64,000 nucleotides of DNA from Tomitella fengzijianii (lineage in GTDB: Bacteria; Actinomycetota; Actinomycetes; Mycobacteriales; Mycobacteriaceae), in NCBI RefSeq assembly GCF_007559025.1, contig NZ_CP041765.1:2848679-2912678 (forward strand), written 5' to 3'. A model generated the notes under the pieces. That model saw nothing but the letters and a program-made list of their open reading frames with translations. It made no database searches and had not been told where the DNA came from. A program made the translations under genes and the position numbers. Shown piece by piece: positions 33,844-43,148 of this stretch. Numbering within the stretch: position 1 is the first letter of the stretch; each line of letters begins with the position of its first letter.

Positions 33844-34926
33844 ATGACGTCCACCTCGAGCGCCGCGCGCCACCCGACCACCCACACCGCGCGCAGGCGC
33901 CGACGCCGGTGGCGGCACGGGGGTGCCATCGCCGCCACGACGGCGTTGGCCTTCGCATCGTCGATCGCACCCCCGCTGACCTCCGCACTCCCGGCCGCCG
34001 AAGCGTCTCCCGTTCCGGGCGCGCCACCGGAGGACGGAAGCATGCCACCGCCCGGCGCGAACGACTGGAGCTGCGAACCGACGGCCGAGCATCCGCGCGC
34101 GGTCGTGCTGGTGCACGGGACCTACAGCAACCAGGACACCTGGAACGCCATGTCCCCGGCGCTCAAGGCCGAAGGGTTCTGCGTCTTCACCCTGAACTAC
34201 GGCCGGGACCTCTCGAGCGTGGCCGGCCGGATCCCGGGATACTTCGCGACCGCCGACATCGCAGAGTCCGCGGGGCAGCTCGCCGAGTTCGTGGACAGGG
34301 TCCTCGCCGCGACCGGGACCGTCCGGGTGGACATGGTGGCGCATTCGCAAGGCGCACCGATGAGTCGGCAGTATCTGCGATTCAACGGCGGCACGAATGC
34401 GCAGGACCCCACGCAGAACAAGGTTCTGCACCTGATAACCATCTCCGGAACCAACCACGGCACCACCATTTCCGGGCTGACGAATCTGGTCGCCGGCAAT
34501 CAGCTCGCCGTCGACCTCGTGGAGCCGGTGGTCGGAGAGGCCACCGTGCAACAGCTGGCAGGAAGCCGGTTCATCACCCATCTCAATGCCGACGGCGACA
34601 CCCAGCCCGGCGTCCATTACACGGCCATCGGAGATGAAGTCGACCTGGTGTCCACACCCCCGGAGGCGACGTTCTTGACGGCCGGCCCCGGTGCGACGGT
34701 GCGCAACGTCTGGGTGCAGAGCCTCTGCCCGGACGACACGACACGGCACGGCCGGATGCCGTTCGACCCCGCCGCCATCTTCATCGTGTTGTCCACGTTG
34801 AGCCCGGGCTACGCGGATACGCACCAGGTCACCTGCCCGGCGCCGGACCCGTCATCCCTGCCGATCCCGGTATCCCTGCCGATCCCCGCGCCGACGCCGG
34901 TGGCCGCCGCCGTTCCAGGGCGATGA
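33844..34926 (+). CDS. Secreted class 2 lipase/esterase, copy 1
   Basis: A 360-residue secreted alpha/beta hydrolase. The signal peptide has a long basic N-region (TARRRRRRWRHGG) and a hydrophobic core, with a likely cut after ALPAAEA. The catalytic domain has VVLVHGTYSNQDTW (oxyanion region) and DMVAHSQGAPMSRQYL with nucleophile Ser about 168. SGTNHGTT and a C-terminal pair of cysteines follow. The tail is a proline repeat (SLPIPVSLPIPAP). The ATG at 33844 has AAGGAA upstream. A close paralogue follows 33 bases later, so the two form a duplicated operon. The lipid or ester substrate is unknown. Confidence 0.88.
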   Translation: MTSTSSAARHPTTHTARRRRRRWRHGGAIAATTALAFASSIAPPLTSALPAAEASPVPGAPPEDGSMPPPGANDWSCEPTAEHPRAVVLVHGTYSNQDTWNAMSPALKAEGFCVFTLNYGRDLSSVAGRIPGYFATADIAESAGQLAEFVDRVLAATGTVRVDMVAHSQGAPMSRQYLRFNGGTNAQDPTQNKVLHLITISGTNHGTTISGLTNLVAGNQLAVDLVEPVVGEATVQQLAGSRFITHLNADGDTQPGVHYTAIGDEVDLVSTPPEATFLTAGPGATVRNVWVQSLCPDDTTRHGRMPFDPAAIFIVLSTLSPGYADTHQVTCPAPDPSSLPIPVSLPIPAPTPVAAAVPGR

Positions 34927-34959
34927 CCCGGCCGGTTCTCACAGAGAAGGAGCGAAAGC

Positions 34960-35979
34960 ATGACCTCACCGAAGTGGCGCACCGGTCGATCCGCTTCGCC
35001 GCGTCGACGTCGCCGGAACCTCATGGGTTCGATCCTGTCGACCGCGGCGCTTGTGCTCGCGCCGATCGCGGGCACCGCGCCGATCGCCAACGCCGCCGAA
35101 CCACCGCCCGCGCCACCGTCCCCACCACCGGAGGACGGCAGCGTGCCTCCACCCGGCGCCAACGATTGGAACTGCAAGCCGACTGCGGAACATCCCCGCG
35201 CGGTCGTGCTGGTGCACGGAACCTACGGCAACATGAACCGCTGGAACGTCCTCTCCCCCGAGTTGAAGGCCGATGGGTATTGCGTCTTCGCGCTGAACTA
35301 CGGGAAGGACCCGGCGAGCCTGGCCAGCGGCATCCCAGGCTATTTCGCGGTGGCGGACATCGCCAAATCCGCCGGGGAGCTCGCGGTCTACGTCGACGAA
35401 GTGCTCGCCGCGACCGGGACCGATCAGGTGGACATCGTGGCGCATTCGCAGGGCGGGCCGATGAGTCGTCAATACCTGAAGTTCAACGGCGGCACCGATC
35501 CCGCCGATCCCGCCGACAACAAGGTGCTGAACCTGATCACCCTCGTCGGAACCAATCACGGGACCACCATCTCCGGGCTCTCCAACCTTGCGGCGGGCAA
35601 CCCCGTCGCCGGAGACGCCGTGGCGGCGGTGTTCTCGACGGCTGTGCGACAGCAGCTGGTCGGGAGTCCGTTCATGACCGAGCTCAACGCCGGAGGCGAC
35701 ACGCAGCCCGGCGTGCACTACACGGCGGTCGGGGATCGGGTCGACATGGTCTCCACGCCGCCTGAAGCGACGTTCTTGACGGCCGGCCCCGGCGCGACGG
35801 TGCACAACGTCTGGGTGCAGAGCCTGTGCCCGGGCGACATGACCGCGCACGGGAACATCCCGAGCGACCCGGCCGCGGCATACATCGTGCTGTCCGCGCT
35901 GGATCCGGGATACGCGGCGAGCCACACGGTGTTCTGCCCGCCGCCGAGCTCGCTGCCGTTCCCCATGCCCGCGCTGTGA
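34960..35979 (+). CDS. Secreted class 2 lipase/esterase, copy 2
   Basis: A 339-residue paralogue of the preceding lipase, with the same order of parts: basic leader (SPRRRRRN), cleavage near ANAAEP, a proline-rich spacer, VVLVHGTYGNMNRW, and DIVAHSQGGPMSRQYL with Ser about 163. VGTNHGTT and TPPEATFLTAGPGATV follow; the last is identical in both copies. The nucleophile elbow is AHSQGG here and AHSQGA in copy 1. The ATG at 34960 follows AAGGAG. It ends at the hairpin 36001-36027. Confidence 0.88.
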   Translation: MTSPKWRTGRSASPRRRRRNLMGSILSTAALVLAPIAGTAPIANAAEPPPAPPSPPPEDGSVPPPGANDWNCKPTAEHPRAVVLVHGTYGNMNRWNVLSPELKADGYCVFALNYGKDPASLASGIPGYFAVADIAKSAGELAVYVDEVLAATGTDQVDIVAHSQGGPMSRQYLKFNGGTDPADPADNKVLNLITLVGTNHGTTISGLSNLAAGNPVAGDAVAAVFSTAVRQQLVGSPFMTELNAGGDTQPGVHYTAVGDRVDMVSTPPEATFLTAGPGATVHNVWVQSLCPGDMTAHGNIPSDPAAAYIVLSALDPGYAASHTVFCPPPSSLPFPMPAL

Positions 35980-36000
35980 CCGGCGTGGGATCCCGACGCC

Positions 36001-36027
36001 CCCGCGCCTCCGGAGGCGGAGCGCGGG
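36001..36027 (+). terminator. GC-rich hairpin after the lipases
   Basis: CCCGCGCCTCC pairs with GGAGGCGGAGCGCGGG with a small bulge, 22 bases past the second lipase stop. It probably ends the lipase transcript. Confidence 0.5.
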
Positions 36028-36100
36028 CCGGCGGGGCTCCGGCCGTACCGCGCTACGCTGGCGGCTGCCTGCACCGGCAACGCGAGGAGGAGCACCCAGC

Positions 36101-37150
36101 ATGCGCGCCACGATCATCCACGGCCCCCGCGACGTGCGCGTCGAGGAAGTGCCCGACCCCACGATCGAACAGCCCACGGATGCCCTCGTGCGGATCGAGC
36201 GCGCGTGCGTGTGCGGGTCGGACCTGTGGTCGTACCGGGGCGAGCGCGCCACACCCGAGCCGCGCCCCATCGGACACGAGTTCATCGGCGTCGTCGAAGA
36301 GGTCGGCTCGCAGGTGGAGCGCGTCGAGGCCGGCCGCTTCGTCATCGCCCCGTTCACGCACAGCGACGGCACGTGCACGAATTGTGAACGCGGACTGACC
36401 AGCTCGTGCGACAACCTGGGCGTGTGGGGCGCGGCGGGCGCCGACGGCCGGCAGCTCGGCGGCGCACAGGCCGAATACATCCGGGTCCCCTTCGCCGACG
36501 GCACGCTCGTGCCCCTGCCGCAGCAGCCGGAGGTGGGCGACTACCGCGACCTGCTCGCGCTCTCGGACGTCCTGCCCACCGGCCACCACGCGGCACGCTG
36601 CGCGAACGTCACCGAGGGCGGCACCGTCGTCGTCGTGGGCGACGGCGCCGTGGGGCTCTCCGGCGTACTGGCCGCACAGCGGCTGGGGGCGGGCAGGATC
36701 GTCGCGATGTCGCGGCGGCCCGACAGGCAGACCCTCGCCAGAAGGTTCGGCGCCACAGACGTCGTCGACCAGCGCGGCGACGAGGGCGTGGCCGCGGTGT
36801 GCGACCTGCTCGGCGGCCGCCTGGCCGACTCGGTCCTGGAATGCGTGGGCACCGAGGAGTCGATGCGGCAGTCGCTCGGCGTGCTGCGGCCCGGCGGCCA
36901 CCTGGGTTTCGTCGGCGTGCCCGCCACCGACCCCGCGCTGCACATCGGCGCGATCTTCCCGCACAACTTCCACCTGGCAGGCGGCATGGCCCCCGCCCGC
37001 CCGTACATCGACGAGCTGCTGCCCGACGTCCTCGCCGGTCGCATCTCCCCCGGCCTCGTCTTCGACAGGGCCGTGCCGCTGGGCAATGTGGGCGACGCCT
37101 ACGAGATGATGACCCTCCGCAAATCCATCAAGACCATGGTCACGCCCTAG
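36101..37150 (+). CDS. Zinc-dependent alcohol dehydrogenase family protein
   Basis: A 349-residue medium-chain dehydrogenase/reductase. The catalytic zinc site shows as RACVCGSDLWSYRG and GHEFIGVVEEVG, and a structural-zinc-like cysteine cluster as CTNCERGLTSSC. The nucleotide motif VVVGDGAVGLSGVLAA is near residue 180, followed by the coenzyme-adenine region RIVAMSRRPDR. The substrate is unknown. The ATG at 36101 has AGGAGG upstream. It lies 71 bases before the mycolate-reductase-like gene and may share a transcript. Confidence 0.88.
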   Translation: MRATIIHGPRDVRVEEVPDPTIEQPTDALVRIERACVCGSDLWSYRGERATPEPRPIGHEFIGVVEEVGSQVERVEAGRFVIAPFTHSDGTCTNCERGLTSSCDNLGVWGAAGADGRQLGGAQAEYIRVPFADGTLVPLPQQPEVGDYRDLLALSDVLPTGHHAARCANVTEGGTVVVVGDGAVGLSGVLAAQRLGAGRIVAMSRRPDRQTLARRFGATDVVDQRGDEGVAAVCDLLGGRLADSVLECVGTEESMRQSLGVLRPGGHLGFVGVPATDPALHIGAIFPHNFHLAGGMAPARPYIDELLPDVLAGRISPGLVFDRAVPLGNVGDAYEMMTLRKSIKTMVTP

Positions 37151-37221
37151 AATCAGCCACCGCCGGACGTTCCCGACGTCGCGCCCGGCCCCGTCCGCAC
37201 ACCGAACACTGGAGCACCCGC

Positions 37222-38025
37222 ATGAGCCTGCCCGCACCCACGCCCGAGGCACGCGCCGTCGTCACGGGGGCCTCCTCCGGAATCGGCGAGGCCCTCGCAG
37301 CGGAGCTCGCCGCGCGCGGGCACAACCTGATCCTCGTCGCGCGGCGCAAGGAGGTCATGGACGGCCTGGCCGCGCGGCTCACCGACGAGTTCGGCGTGCT
37401 GGTGGAGGTGCGCGGCGTCGACCTGGCCGACCGCGATGCACGCACGATGCTGGTGGACGAGCTGTCCGGCCGCACCGTCAGCATCCTGTGCAACAACGCG
37501 GGGATCGCCACGTTCGGCCCCGTCGCGCAGCTGGACCCCGGATACGAACGCGCCCAGGTGGAGCTCAACGCGGTGGCGGTGCATGATCTGACGCTGGCCG
37601 TGCTGCCAGGGATGATCGCCCGCGGCACCGGCGGGATCCTCATCACCGGATCGGCGGCCGGGAACATGCCGATCCCCCACAACGCCACCTACGCGGCGAC
37701 GAAGGCCTTCGCGAACACCTTCTCCGAATCGCTGCGCCACGAGCTGCGCGGGAAAGGGGTGCACGTGACGTTGCTGGCGCCGGGCCCGGTGCGCACCGAG
37801 GAGCCGGACCCCGCCGACGCGTCGATCGTCGACAGGCTCGTGCCGGACTTCTTCTGGATCTCGAGCGAGTACACCGCCAAGCTGTCTCTCGACGGGCTCG
37901 CGGGCAACAAGATGCGCGTGGTACCCGGGGTGCTCGGCAAGGCCATGTCCACCGCGGGGCAGTACAGCCCGCGCGCCGTGGTGGCACCCATCGTCGGCAC
38001 GTTCTACAAGAAACTCGGCGGGTAG
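37222..38025 (+). CDS. cmrA: Short-chain dehydrogenase, probable mycolate reductase CmrA
   Basis: A 267-residue SDR. The Rossmann start is [18 protein letters not shown], with NNAG near 90 and the catalytic Ser and YAATK near 145-160. Its length and place directly before orn and tRNA-His match Rv2509 in M. tuberculosis. That is the CmrA reductase that turns the beta-keto intermediate into mature mycolic acid. The C-terminal region [20 protein letters not shown] also fits that subgroup. The ATG at 37222 lies after GGAGCACCCGC. The assignment is by family plus conserved neighbourhood. Confidence 0.82.
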   Translation: MSLPAPTPEARAVVTGASSGIGEALAAELAARGHNLILVARRKEVMDGLAARLTDEFGVLVEVRGVDLADRDARTMLVDELSGRTVSILCNNAGIATFGPVAQLDPGYERAQVELNAVAVHDLTLAVLPGMIARGTGGILITGSAAGNMPIPHNATYAATKAFANTFSESLRHELRGKGVHVTLLAPGPVRTEEPDPADASIVDRLVPDFFWISSEYTAKLSLDGLAGNKMRVVPGVLGKAMSTAGQYSPRAVVAPIVGTFYKKLGG

Positions 38026-38083
38026 GCCGGCTGTTCCCCCGGTGCGCGCATGCCGTCCGGCCGTCGCGGATAAGGTGAGTCCC

Positions 38084-38695
38084 GTGCAGGACAAACTGGT
38101 GTGGATCGACTGTGAGATGACCGGCCTGGATCTGGGCTCCGACAAGCTCATCGAGATCGCGGCCCTTGTGACCGACGGCGAGCTGAACATTCTGGGCGAC
38201 GGGGTCGACGTGGTCATCCACGCCGACGACGAAGCCCTGGCGAACATGCCCCCCGTGGTGCAGGAGATGCACGCCAAGTCGGGCCTGACCGAGGAGGTCC
38301 GCGCCTCGGCGGTGACCATGGCGGAGGCGGAGAAGATCGTGCTCGCCTACCTGCGCGAGCACATTTCCGGCGAGGGCACGGCACCGCTGGCCGGCAACAC
38401 CATCGGCACCGACCGCGGATTCATCGCGCGGGACATGCCGGATCTCGACGGGTTCCTCCACTACCGCATGGTGGACGTGAGCTCCATCAAGGAGCTGTGC
38501 CGCCGCTGGTACCCGCGGATCTACTTCGGCAAGCCGGAGAAGGGCCTGGCGCACCGGGCGCTCTCCGACATCCGCGAGTCCATCGACGAGCTGCGGTTCT
38601 ACCGCAAGACCGCGTTCGTCCCCGATCCCGGACCGACGTCCGAGGAAGTCGCCGAGGTCGCCGCGTCCATGGCGCCCACGGACGGCTCCGCCTAG
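38084..38695 (+). CDS. orn: Oligoribonuclease
   Basis: A DEDDh 3'-5' exoribonuclease that finishes RNA decay by cutting 2-5-base oligonucleotides, including pGpG; 203 residues. Exo I is [11 protein letters not shown]. Exo II is in [22 protein letters not shown], and Exo III is [20 protein letters not shown] with the catalytic His. The GTG at 38084 has AAGGTGAG just upstream. It is followed by tRNA-His, as in mycobacteria. The C-terminal 20 residues are an acidic, Ala-rich tail. Confidence 0.96.
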   Translation: MQDKLVWIDCEMTGLDLGSDKLIEIAALVTDGELNILGDGVDVVIHADDEALANMPPVVQEMHAKSGLTEEVRASAVTMAEAEKIVLAYLREHISGEGTAPLAGNTIGTDRGFIARDMPDLDGFLHYRMVDVSSIKELCRRWYPRIYFGKPEKGLAHRALSDIRESIDELRFYRKTAFVPDPGPTSEEVAEVAASMAPTDGSA

Positions 38696-38828
38696 GGCAC
38701 GCACGGCGGCTCAGCCTCCCGACCTGCCGATTAGACCGCAGGCGTGCACGCACGCTAGTATCGTCCGTGGCTTCGCGTTGTGGAGCCGTCGAGTACTTGT
38801 GCCCGACGGATCCGATCGTGATCCGATG

Positions 38829-38904
38829 GTGGGCGTAGCTCAGCTGGTAGAGCACTGGGTTGTGATCCCAGATGTCGCGGGTTCGAGCCCCGTCGCTCAC
38901 CCCA
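38829..38904 (+). tRNA. tRNA-His (anticodon GTG)
   Basis: 76 bases including encoded CCA (38902-38904). The acceptor GTGGGCG pairs with CGCTCAC, and the extra G at 38828 faces C73, the identity feature of tRNA-His. Anticodon stem CTGGG-loop-CCCAG with GTG; T-arm GCGGG-TTCGAGC-CCCGT. Confidence 0.97.
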
Positions 38905-38906
38905 CC

Positions 38907-38957
38907 AAGGCCCGGACTCGCGGCCGAAGGTTCGCCTTCGACCGGAGTCCGGGCCTT
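38907..38957 (+). terminator. Rho-independent-type terminator after tRNA-His
   Basis: AAGGCCCGGACTC (38907-38919) pairs with 38945-38957, with a smaller inner stem, and is followed by GTTTTCGTTT. This is one of the few hairpins here with a T-rich trail. Confidence 0.8.
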
Positions 38958-39127
38958 GTTTTCGTTTGCTGGTCCGGTTGCTGGCGGGTCCGGCGCTGGC
39001 CTTCGTTCCGACCGCACAGCGCATCCCGCCTCCCGAACGCACTTCGTCATCCGGCTCGACCGTGCGGGTCGCCGCCTACCATCGGACTCGGAAGTTCATT
39101 CGTGCCACGTCGGAGAGGAGCCCGCGG

Positions 39128-40093
39128 ATGGCGGAGCGCCTGAAGTACGAGGATGTCGAGGCGGCGGCGGCCAGGATCCGCGGAACCGTGCGCCGGGTGG
39201 CGGTCGTCCCCGCCGAGCCCTCCGCCCCCGCCGAACCCACGGGCTCCCCTGCCCCGACCGAGTTCTTCGCGCTCGAGCAGCTCCAGTACACGGGCACGTT
39301 CAAGGCCCGCGGCGCCCAGAACTTCATCCGCGCCCACCACGAGGCAGGCACCTTCCCCGCGGCCGGGGTGACGATCGCGTCGGGCGGCAACGCCGGGATG
39401 GCCTGCGCGTGGTCGGCAGCTCAGCACGACGTGCGTGCCACCGTCTTCGTGCCGTCATCGGTGCCGCGGCTGAAGATCGATCGGCTCACGCAGTACGGGG
39501 CCGACGTGCGCCTGATCGACGGGCCGTTCGCGAACGCGTGGGATGCGTGCGACGCCTTCGCCGACGAGTCGGGCGCGCTCAAGTCGCACGCGTACGACGA
39601 TCCGTTCATCGCCGCCGGGGCGGGCACCGTGATGCTGGAGATAGTCGAGCAGGTCCCGGCGCTCGACACCGTGGCCGTCGCCGTCGGTGGCGGCGGACTG
39701 TTCTCGGGAATCGCCGCGGTGGCCGGCCATCACGGGATCCGCGTGGTCGCCGTCGAGCCGGAGCGCGCCCCCACCCTGCACGCCGCCCTGGAGGCAGGCG
39801 GGCCGGTGGAGGTCGAAGTGGGCGGGGTCGCCGCGGATTCCCTGGGCGGCCGTCGCGCGTCCGCAATCGCCGTGGCAGCGGCCCAGCACGGCGACGTGCG
39901 CTCCGTCCTGGTCTCCGACGACGCGATCGTGCGGGCGCGACAACGGTTGTGGGACGAGCACCGTCTGGTGGTGGAGCACGCGGCCGGCGCGGCGCTCGCG
40001 GGGATCGGCGGCGACGGGTATCGGCCGGCCGCCGATGAGCGGGTGTGCGTCGTGCTGTGCGGGGCGAACACGGACCCGTCGGACCTGCGCTGA
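39128..40093 (+). CDS. PLP-dependent threonine/serine dehydratase family protein
   Basis: A 321-residue fold-type II PLP enzyme. The Schiff-base lysine is in LQYTGTFKARGAQNF (near residue 60), the cofactor ring loop is ASGGNAGMACAWSA, and the phosphate clamp is AVGGGGLFSGIAAV near 180. There is no C-terminal ACT domain, so it is probably the catabolic or unregulated type; racemase activity is also possible in this family. The ATG at 39128 has GAGAGGAG seven bases upstream. It is a single gene ending at the bidirectional terminator 40138-40173. Confidence 0.88.
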   Translation: MAERLKYEDVEAAAARIRGTVRRVAVVPAEPSAPAEPTGSPAPTEFFALEQLQYTGTFKARGAQNFIRAHHEAGTFPAAGVTIASGGNAGMACAWSAAQHDVRATVFVPSSVPRLKIDRLTQYGADVRLIDGPFANAWDACDAFADESGALKSHAYDDPFIAAGAGTVMLEIVEQVPALDTVAVAVGGGGLFSGIAAVAGHHGIRVVAVEPERAPTLHAALEAGGPVEVEVGGVAADSLGGRRASAIAVAAAQHGDVRSVLVSDDAIVRARQRLWDEHRLVVEHAAGAALAGIGGDGYRPAADERVCVVLCGANTDPSDLR

Positions 40094-40137
40094 GCGCGCA
40101 GCAGACCGGGCATTCCCCGAGTAGACCGCTTGACGGC

Positions 40138-40173
40138 AACACGGGCCTGCCGAATACTCGGCAGGCCCGTGTT
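40138..40173. terminator. Bidirectional hairpin terminator
   Basis: A perfect 16-bp stem (40138-40153 with 40158-40173) closes a four-base loop. It sits between the convergent dehydratase gene and the leftward secreted-protein gene, 13 bases from the latter's stop. Confidence 0.85.
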
Positions 40174-40186
40174 CGTCGGTCGCGGG

Positions 40187-40939
40187 TCAGCTACCCATCG
40201 CCCCGCCGATGATCTTGCCGAAGTCGAGGTTGTTGATGATCCCGGCGATCGACCCCTGCGGATCGGTGAGCGATCCGAACGCGTTGGCGCTCGCAGTGTT
40301 CACCGAGCCGAGTCCCGCATTGTCCAGACTGCCGGACACCTGCTCGCCGGCGTTCTTGGCGCGCACGGTTGCGCAGAGGTTCAGATCGGTCCAGTCGTGG
40401 TCACCGCCAGCCAGAACGACGTTGAACCCCGCCCCGCCCGCGTCGACCTTCGTGCCCGGCTCGAGATCGCTCGGCGCCCGATAGGTTGTACGCAGCGCTG
40501 CCGTCGCGCCGCCGGCGGTGGTCCAACCGGCACCGCGAACGGAGACCCTGTTACCACTCTCGACCGCGCGCGCGGTCGCGTCCTCCCACCCCTGACCACC
40601 GAGGACCCAGCTCACATTGATTTCGGCCTTCTCAAGCTCGAATCCTTCCGGGTGGAAGTCCCGCAATTCACTGATCAACGCGCCGGCTCCCCACGACTTG
40701 ATCAGGAACGTGACCGTGCCGTCAGGTGCGACGACGCCGTCATTGAGGATCTCTTTGCTGAGGTAATAGTCAGTTCCGAATGAGCCAAAATTGTCGTAAC
40801 TACGTTGGGCGCTCGTCGCGCACGTTTCAGCGTCGTACGCACTCGCCACACCCGTCCCCATCGCGACGCTCATCCCAGTGGCTATCAGGGCGGCGCTCGC
40901 GCCGGCGGCGGCGATCCTCGTAAAGGTCCTACGGCTCAC
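40187..40939 (-). CDS. Secreted protein of unknown function, Tat-like signal
   Basis: About 250 residues. The N-terminus SRRTFTRIAAAGASAALIAT fits a twin-arginine signal (SRRxFxR), with cleavage expected after GVASA, before YDAETC. The mature part is rich in beta-type segments (TVTFLIKSWGAGA, INVSWVLGG, GFNVVLAGGDHDW) with two cysteines about 170 residues apart that could form a disulphide. The C-terminus is Gly/Asn/Ile-rich. I do not recognise the family. The GTG at 40939 is preferred because GGAG lies six bases upstream; an ATG at 40951 adds four residues. Base composition at 40620-40800 is more AT-rich than its neighbours. Confidence 0.7.
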   Translation of the reverse strand: MSRRTFTRIAAAGASAALIATGMSVAMGTGVASAYDAETCATSAQRSYDNFGSFGTDYYLSKEILNDGVVAPDGTVTFLIKSWGAGALISELRDFHPEGFELEKAEINVSWVLGGQGWEDATARAVESGNRVSVRGAGWTTAGGATAALRTTYRAPSDLEPGTKVDAGGAGFNVVLAGGDHDWTDLNLCATVRAKNAGEQVSGSLDNAGLGSVNTASANAFGSLTDPQGSIAGIINNLDFGKIIGGAMGS

Positions 40940-41096
40940 TGTGGTCTCCATCCCCTTGGCGTGACATGGCCCGGCCGCTTTGGGGCCGAGTCGTGTGACA
41001 CCGCAGGCGCTCAGCATGAAGTGAGTCACACTGAGTAGAGACTATACGAACGTCCGGATCTGATTGCAACAGGTTTCAGATGCTGGTCGGGTCCGG

Positions 41097-42296
41097 CTAC
41101 GCGACGTCTGCGTTACCGGCCTGCCACTTCTCCCACGGGATGTTCCAGTCGCCGAGTCCCTCGATGCCGGACAGTGTCCCGCCCACCGTGTTCTTGACGA
41201 CGACGATGTCACCACGGTTGAGGTTGTCGAAGAACCATTTGGCGTTCGACGGGCTCACGTTGAGGCAACCGTGGCTCGTGTTCTGGCTGCCCTGCGCCCA
41301 CACCGACCACGGAGCGGAGTGCACGAAGATGCCGCCGTACGACATGCGGGTGGCCCACTCCACCGGAGTCTTGTAGCCGTTCGGGTCGTCGATCGACAGG
41401 CCGTACGTGGACGAGTCCATGATGATCTCGTCGTGCTTCTCCCCGATGATGTACGTGCCGTTGGGCGTCGGGAACATGTTCTTGCCCATCGACGTGGGCA
41501 TGGTCTTGATGACCTCGCCGTTGCGCGAGATCGTGATCATCTTCGTGTTGTCATCGGCGATGGCGATCACCGAGTCGCCGATCGCGAAGGTCGCGTGGGC
41601 GTCCTCCTGGCCGTAGAGCCCTCCCCCGAGGTCCTTGCCGTAGGTGTTGACGTCCACCGTCACGTCGGTGCCGGGCTGCCAGTACTCCTTGGGGCGCCAG
41701 TGCACCTCCTTGTTCGACACCCAGTAGAAGGCGCCTTCCACCGGCGGATCAGCCGTTATGGTGATCGCCTCCTGCGCCGCCATGCGGTCCGGGATGGGCT
41801 CGTCGAACTGCACCACGGCCGGCTGGCCCACGCCGACCGTCTGACCGCCGAACGGCAGCATGTACGCGGCCGTCAGATTGTCCGGCTGAATCGTCGTGAA
41901 CTTCGCGGTCTCCGTCACGGGCCCCGCCTCGCCCTGCGCCTGCGCCTGCACCGTGTACGTGGTGCCGTAGCCGAGGTATTCATCGGTGGTCCACGACTGG
42001 CCGTCGGGCGCCAACTCACCCTCGACCTTCTCGCCCTGCGGGTTGCTCATCGTCACGCCGGTGAGCGTGCCGTCGGCCACAGTCAGCGACACGGGCTCGA
42101 TCGGTGAGACGCCGGTCGCCCCGTCCGGCACCGCGAACTCGACTTCCGCGGCGACCTTCTCGGGTGTCTCGGGCGCCGTGGCGGAATCGGAATCCCCGCC
42201 GATCGTGCACGCCGACGTGGCCCCCACCAACGCCACGAGACCGACAACGGCAACAGCATGACGGCGCCCCCATACGCGTCCCCAGCTCGCCTTCAC
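41097..42296 (-). CDS. L,D-transpeptidase, Ig-YkuD lipoprotein (LdtMt2-like)
   Basis: A cell-wall enzyme that makes 3-3 cross-links in peptidoglycan; 399 residues. The signal ends in the lipobox-like ATSAC, so it is probably lipid-anchored. Two Ig-like domains follow (about 45-140 and 140-250), the second opening [21 protein letters not shown]. The YkuD catalytic domain has [19 protein letters not shown] and [18 protein letters not shown], with the nucleophile Cys about 343. The GTG at 42296 has GGAG six bases upstream; longer starts lack one. The position after orn matches Rv2518c (ldtB). Such enzymes give resistance to most penicillins but not carbapenems. Confidence 0.93.
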   Translation of the reverse strand: MKASWGRVWGRRHAVAVVGLVALVGATSACTIGGDSDSATAPETPEKVAAEVEFAVPDGATGVSPIEPVSLTVADGTLTGVTMSNPQGEKVEGELAPDGQSWTTDEYLGYGTTYTVQAQAQGEAGPVTETAKFTTIQPDNLTAAYMLPFGGQTVGVGQPAVVQFDEPIPDRMAAQEAITITADPPVEGAFYWVSNKEVHWRPKEYWQPGTDVTVDVNTYGKDLGGGLYGQEDAHATFAIGDSVIAIADDNTKMITISRNGEVIKTMPTSMGKNMFPTPNGTYIIGEKHDEIIMDSSTYGLSIDDPNGYKTPVEWATRMSYGGIFVHSAPWSVWAQGSQNTSHGCLNVSPSNAKWFFDNLNRGDIVVVKNTVGGTLSGIEGLGDWNIPWEKWQAGNADVA

Positions 42297-42571
42297 ACAC
42301 GACTCCGTTTCACAATCGAAAGACACGACTCCGACCGCCCCTGCGCCGACCGGGAGCGTCTGCACGCCCGAATGTTCCCATCATCACAGCAGACGTGCTG
42401 TATATGATGCCATCAATGGAGGGACCTGCGGGAACACCGCGCCGCAATAGCGACGTACGCCACACCCACGCCCCACGCTTTTGTCATCGTCTGCGGGCCT
42501 GATACTGTTTCCAACGCACCGAGCGAACGGGGTGCGGCACTCGACGCCGGACTCGCTCGCAAGGCATGCAC

Positions 42572-42647
<76 letters not shown>

Positions 42648-42649
42648 CC

Positions 42650-42687
42650 GAAGCCCCCGTCCGGATGATCATCCGGGCGGGGGTTTC
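42650..42687 (+). terminator. Terminator after tRNA-Lys
   Basis: GAAGCCCCCG... at 42650 pairs with ...CGGGGGTTTC ending 42686; the inner part CCGGATGATCATCCGG is itself a perfect palindrome. It lies three bases past the tRNA. Confidence 0.8.
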
Positions 42688-42797
42688 GCGTTGCTGTCAT
42701 GAAGGCCGGCGACACGATTCGATCCGGTTTCCTTCGACACGGACGCCGGCACCCTCGGGTACCGTGATCCCGCACCTGTCGACACCGGGGGGGATCA

Positions 42798-43148
42798 TTG
42801 ACAGACAGCACCGACGAACTCGTCATCACTCAAGACGCCGTCGACACCATCGCGGGGGCCTACGATCGCGCGGCTGAAGAGTTGGAACTCCTTGCAGTCA
42901 GATTCAATAGAATCTATAGCCGCCAACCGTGGGGCACGCTCCCCTCGATCCTGCAGCTTCAACAGATGTACCTGGACCTCGCCGTGGGCGACAACGGGTC
43001 CGCGGTCATACGGCTGCGGGAGTTCGCCCAGATGGCCCGCGATCTCGCCGCCTGGGTACGGTCCAGCGCCGCCGAGCTGATGGCGGCGGACACGTTCACG
43101 GCACGGAACCTCGAAGACGCTTTGATAGCCGGTCGACCGAACGGATGA
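42798..43148 (+). CDS. Small helical protein, WXG/ESX-substrate-like
   Basis: 116 residues, mostly helical, with an aromatic turn in the middle (RIYSRQPWGTLPSILQLQQMY) that resembles the turn region of WXG100-like or ESX-secretion-associated proteins. No signal peptide or membrane helix. The start is a TTG at 42798 after a G-rich run (GGGGGGAT). It overlaps the lipoprotein gene by four bases (ATGA), so the two are coupled. Similar pairs with DUF3558-type lipoproteins occur in nocardioform genomes, as far as I recall. The function is unknown. Confidence 0.65.
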   Translation: MTDSTDELVITQDAVDTIAGAYDRAAEELELLAVRFNRIYSRQPWGTLPSILQLQQMYLDLAVGDNGSAVIRLREFAQMARDLAAWVRSSAAELMAADTFTARNLEDALIAGRPNG

